Shown: positions 62,521 to 64,000 of the stretch, piece after piece
Layout of the letters: every line of letters begins with the position of its first letter
Position numbering within the stretch: position 1 is the stretch's first letter
Assembly (NCBI GenBank): GCA_036260935.1
Contig: DATALQ010000018.1
Location: 124,001-188,000, forward strand
Source: JAEYOM01 sp036260935
Lineage (GTDB): Bacteria; Bacillota; Clostridia; Acetivibrionales; DTU013
Direction: 5' to 3'
DNA length: 64,000 bases
The notes under the pieces: model-generated
The model's input: the letters and a program-made list of their open reading frames with translations, nothing else
Databases searched by the model: none
What the model was told of the DNA's origin: nothing
Position numbers and translations under genes: made by a program

Positions 62521-62549
62521 TTGATCGATGTAAAGTAATGTGATATATT
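62521..62549 (+). promoter_or_regulatory. Promoter upstream of SIS-domain gene
   Basis: TTGATC and TATATT are 17 bases apart between the GntR stop and the SIS-domain gene. The inverted repeat next to it lies just downstream of the -10 box. Confidence 0.5.
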
Positions 62550-62559
62550 TGAAATAAGA

Positions 62560-62585
62560 GGTATATACCACTATACAAGTATACC
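62560..62585. promoter_or_regulatory. Candidate GntR operator
   Basis: GGTATATACC is a palindrome, and the 26-bp stretch begins GGTATA and ends TATACC. The inner CTATACAAGTATAC resembles the ATTGGTATAGACAACT/CTTGTATA type of HutC/NagR sites. It overlaps the probable transcription start, a repression position. Confidence 0.5.
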
Positions 62586-62622
62586 AATAATATTGATCCA
62601 AGGATTAGAAAAAGAAATTGGA

Positions 62623-63720
62623 ATGAATAAAGCTGGACTAATAACAGGATCAAAGAATCCGGATGGACTGGGGGCTGAACATATGGTTTTGATGTGGGAA
62701 GAGATCCTCGAAGGACCGAATACCATAAAAAGGTGCATGGAGAATAACAGGCGGCAGCTTGGCAGAATAGTTGAAAGTATACGCGAGTCAGGGGCGGATA
62801 AGATCATGATCGCCGCAAGGGGTACCTCGGACCATGCTGCAGTATACGCAAAGTACATAATGGAAACCACTCTAGGAATACCTGTCTCACTGGCTGCTCC
62901 GTCCGTATTCACCATGTATCACTGTAGGTTGAAACTTGACAAGACCCTTGTAATAGGAATTTCACAGTCGGGAAAGGCCGCCGACGTACTGGAAGTGATC
63001 AGATCGGCCAACGCTTCCGGTGCATTGACGGTCAGTATTACGAATTTCTCCGATTCGCCGCTTGCTACTGAAACCAGGTATCATCTGGACTGCAGCGCTG
63101 GGCTTGAAAAAAGTGTAGCCGCAACAAAGACCTTCCTCGCACAGATTACTCTGCTTGCAGCTTTGACGGCCGAATGGTCGGGAAATGCAGAAATGCTTGG
63201 AAAGCTTCAAAGTATTCCTGACAAAATAGAAAAATTGATCTCCGACTCGGGGGAGATAGCTGAAAAGGTGCAGCGTTACCGCTACATGGAGGAATGCTTC
63301 GTCCTTGCCAGAGGGGTCAACTATGCCATAGCTCTCGAGAGCGCGCTCAAAATACAGGAAACCTGTTATGTCAGGGCAAAAGCTTATGCTACTTCGGATT
63401 TCTATCACGGTCCGTATGCAATGATTGAAAATGGGATGCCGGTATTCGTATTTGCGCCAAGCGGGCCGTCCCTCGGCGACGTTAAGGAGATGATCGGAAG
63501 GCTGAAGGAAAGCGGAGCCGAATTGATCGTCATATCGGACGTCGAGGAGTTGAAGGCTCAGGGCGATTGCTCGTTCTCCGTCCCCGGTATTGGAGATGAC
63601 GTATTCTCGCCTTTTTATAATGTTGCGATTGCGCAGATGTTCGCCTGCAGACTGGCTCTGGCAAAAGGGCTCAACCCAGACAGCCCGAGGTCCCTGTCAA
63701 AGGTGACCATTACGAAATAA
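62623..63720 (+). CDS. SIS-domain aminosugar-phosphate deaminase/isomerase
   Basis: The 365-residue protein has two SIS domains like the isomerase half of GlmS: AARGTSDHAAVYAKYIME and ISQSGKAADVLEVIRS in the first, GVNYAIALESALKIQETCYV in the second, and a C-terminal SPRSLSKVTITK tail. Members such as NagB-II, GlmD and AgaS convert glucosamine-6-phosphate to fructose-6-phosphate and ammonia. The start is uncertain: ATG 62623 is used, but an in-frame ATG at 62683 after GGGGG gives a protein that begins MVLMWEEILEG like many relatives. Confidence 0.88.
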   Translation: MNKAGLITGSKNPDGLGAEHMVLMWEEILEGPNTIKRCMENNRRQLGRIVESIRESGADKIMIAARGTSDHAAVYAKYIMETTLGIPVSLAAPSVFTMYHCRLKLDKTLVIGISQSGKAADVLEVIRSANASGALTVSITNFSDSPLATETRYHLDCSAGLEKSVAATKTFLAQITLLAALTAEWSGNAEMLGKLQSIPDKIEKLISDSGEIAEKVQRYRYMEECFVLARGVNYAIALESALKIQETCYVRAKAYATSDFYHGPYAMIENGMPVFVFAPSGPSLGDVKEMIGRLKESGAELIVISDVEELKAQGDCSFSVPGIGDDVFSPFYNVAIAQMFACRLALAKGLNPDSPRSLSKVTITK

Positions 63721-63741
63721 TATGGCTTGGAGGCTTAATAA

Positions 63742-64000
63742 ATGAAACTCAAAAACACCAGCGCTGAGATATATGTTCCCGATAATATGAATATCGGGGA
63801 TGCTGTCAAAAGGACCACACATATGGCTATCTCCGCCCATCAGGATGATATCGAAATAATGGCCTACGACGGCATCAGCCGCTGTTTCGGGAGGGAAGAC
63901 CTGTGGTTCATGGCGGCAGTCGTCACGAACGGCGCCGGAAGCCCGAGAAACGGATTGTATGCCGATTACACCGATGAGAGGATGCAGGACATAAGGAGGC
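63742..64000 (+). CDS. PIG-L/LmbE-family deacetylase, N-terminal part
   Basis: The first 86 residues are inside the window and open MKLKNTSAEIYVPDNMNIGD. They contain AHQDDIE, the zinc-binding AHPDD-x-E motif with Gln for Pro. The family removes N-acetyl groups from GlcNAc derivatives, including diacetylchitobiose in archaea. GGAGG lies before the ATG, 21 bases after the SIS gene stop, so the two are co-transcribed. The frame runs off the window end. A role as GlcNAc(-6-P) deacetylase next to a deaminase is likely (inference). Confidence 0.8.
   Translation, partial: MKLKNTSAEIYVPDNMNIGDAVKRTTHMAISAHQDDIEIMAYDGISRCFGREDLWFMAAVVTNGAGSPRNGLYADYTDERMQDIRR

Overview
The window looks like a chromosomal segment of a spore-forming Firmicute, most likely of class Clostridia. 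The reasons are strong AGGAGG-type ribosome binding sites, a CotF-type coat protein, tiny YjcZ-like hydrophobic proteins, a SpoVK/CbbX-type AAA+ ATPase, a SpoIIE-type phosphatase, SLH surface-layer domains, YesMN-type two-component proteins and LplB/YtcP-type sugar permeases. The backbone is of intermediate GC. Several visibly AT-rich patches (0-1.8, 27.6-29.9, 33.5-34.2, 39.8-41.1 and 56.3-59.1 kb) carry orphan accessory genes. I saw no tRNA, rRNA, transposase, integrase or CRISPR array.

Layout. 0-1.8 kb: NUDIX and two GNAT genes. 1.8-5.8 kb: a MarR-controlled heterodimeric ABC exporter with its promoter and a 20-bp operator. 5.9-8.3 kb: an FGGY kinase with a DHDPS/NAL-type aldolase. 8.3-12.8 kb: CotF, a tandem DUF1259 protein, a divergent TetR/CPBP protease pair, a VanZ-like protein and a small acidic protein. 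12.9-16.5 kb: a three-subunit molybdenum hydroxylase. 16.7-20.1 kb: three tiny membrane proteins facing an operon of two more tiny membrane proteins, an unknown 113-aa protein and a 598-aa HExxH protein. 20.2-22.8 kb: a regulator with DNA-binding domains at both ends and an SLH protein. 22.8-27.5 kb: a MacAB/YknXYZ-like export system behind a promoter, structured leader and terminator. 27.6-29.3 kb: an unusual two-domain methyltransferase preceded by a five-codon leader peptide and a multi-hairpin attenuator-like leader. 30-33 kb: a large AAA+ protein behind another leader peptide and two tandem terminators. 33.4-41.1 kb: a possible Kazal-like remnant, DUF3916-like and macro-domain proteins, a sugar-binding lipoprotein with a YesM/YesN pair, an RNHCP protein and an HTH-methyltransferase fusion. 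41.3-43.9 kb: an ABC-2 exporter. 44.1-51.5 kb: a hexosephosphate mutase, a sugar ABC importer and a GH20 hexosaminidase. 51.6-55.9 kb: a MASE3/PP2C phosphatase, an NRAMP transporter, a tiny Cys protein, ferritin and a Bcp peroxiredoxin. 56.3-59.1 kb: GNAT, NUDIX, HAD and kinase-like genes. 59.1-64 kb: a GH94 diacetylchitobiose phosphorylase, a GntR regulator, a SIS-domain deaminase-like enzyme and a PIG-L deacetylase cut by the window end.

How they may work together. The sugar importer, GH20, GH94, phosphomutase, PIG-L and SIS proteins fit an intracellular chito-oligosaccharide pathway (GlcNAc2 to GlcNAc and GlcNAc-1-P, then GlcNAc-6-P, GlcN-6-P and Fru-6-P) in which a PIG-L enzyme may replace NagA. 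NRAMP, ferritin and peroxiredoxin fit metal and peroxide homeostasis. The most novel-looking parts are the two leader-peptide/terminator leaders (27.65-27.98 and 32.7-33.0 kb), the leader at 22.87-23.01 kb, the methyltransferase behind the first of them, and the convergent cluster of tiny membrane proteins around the HExxH protein.
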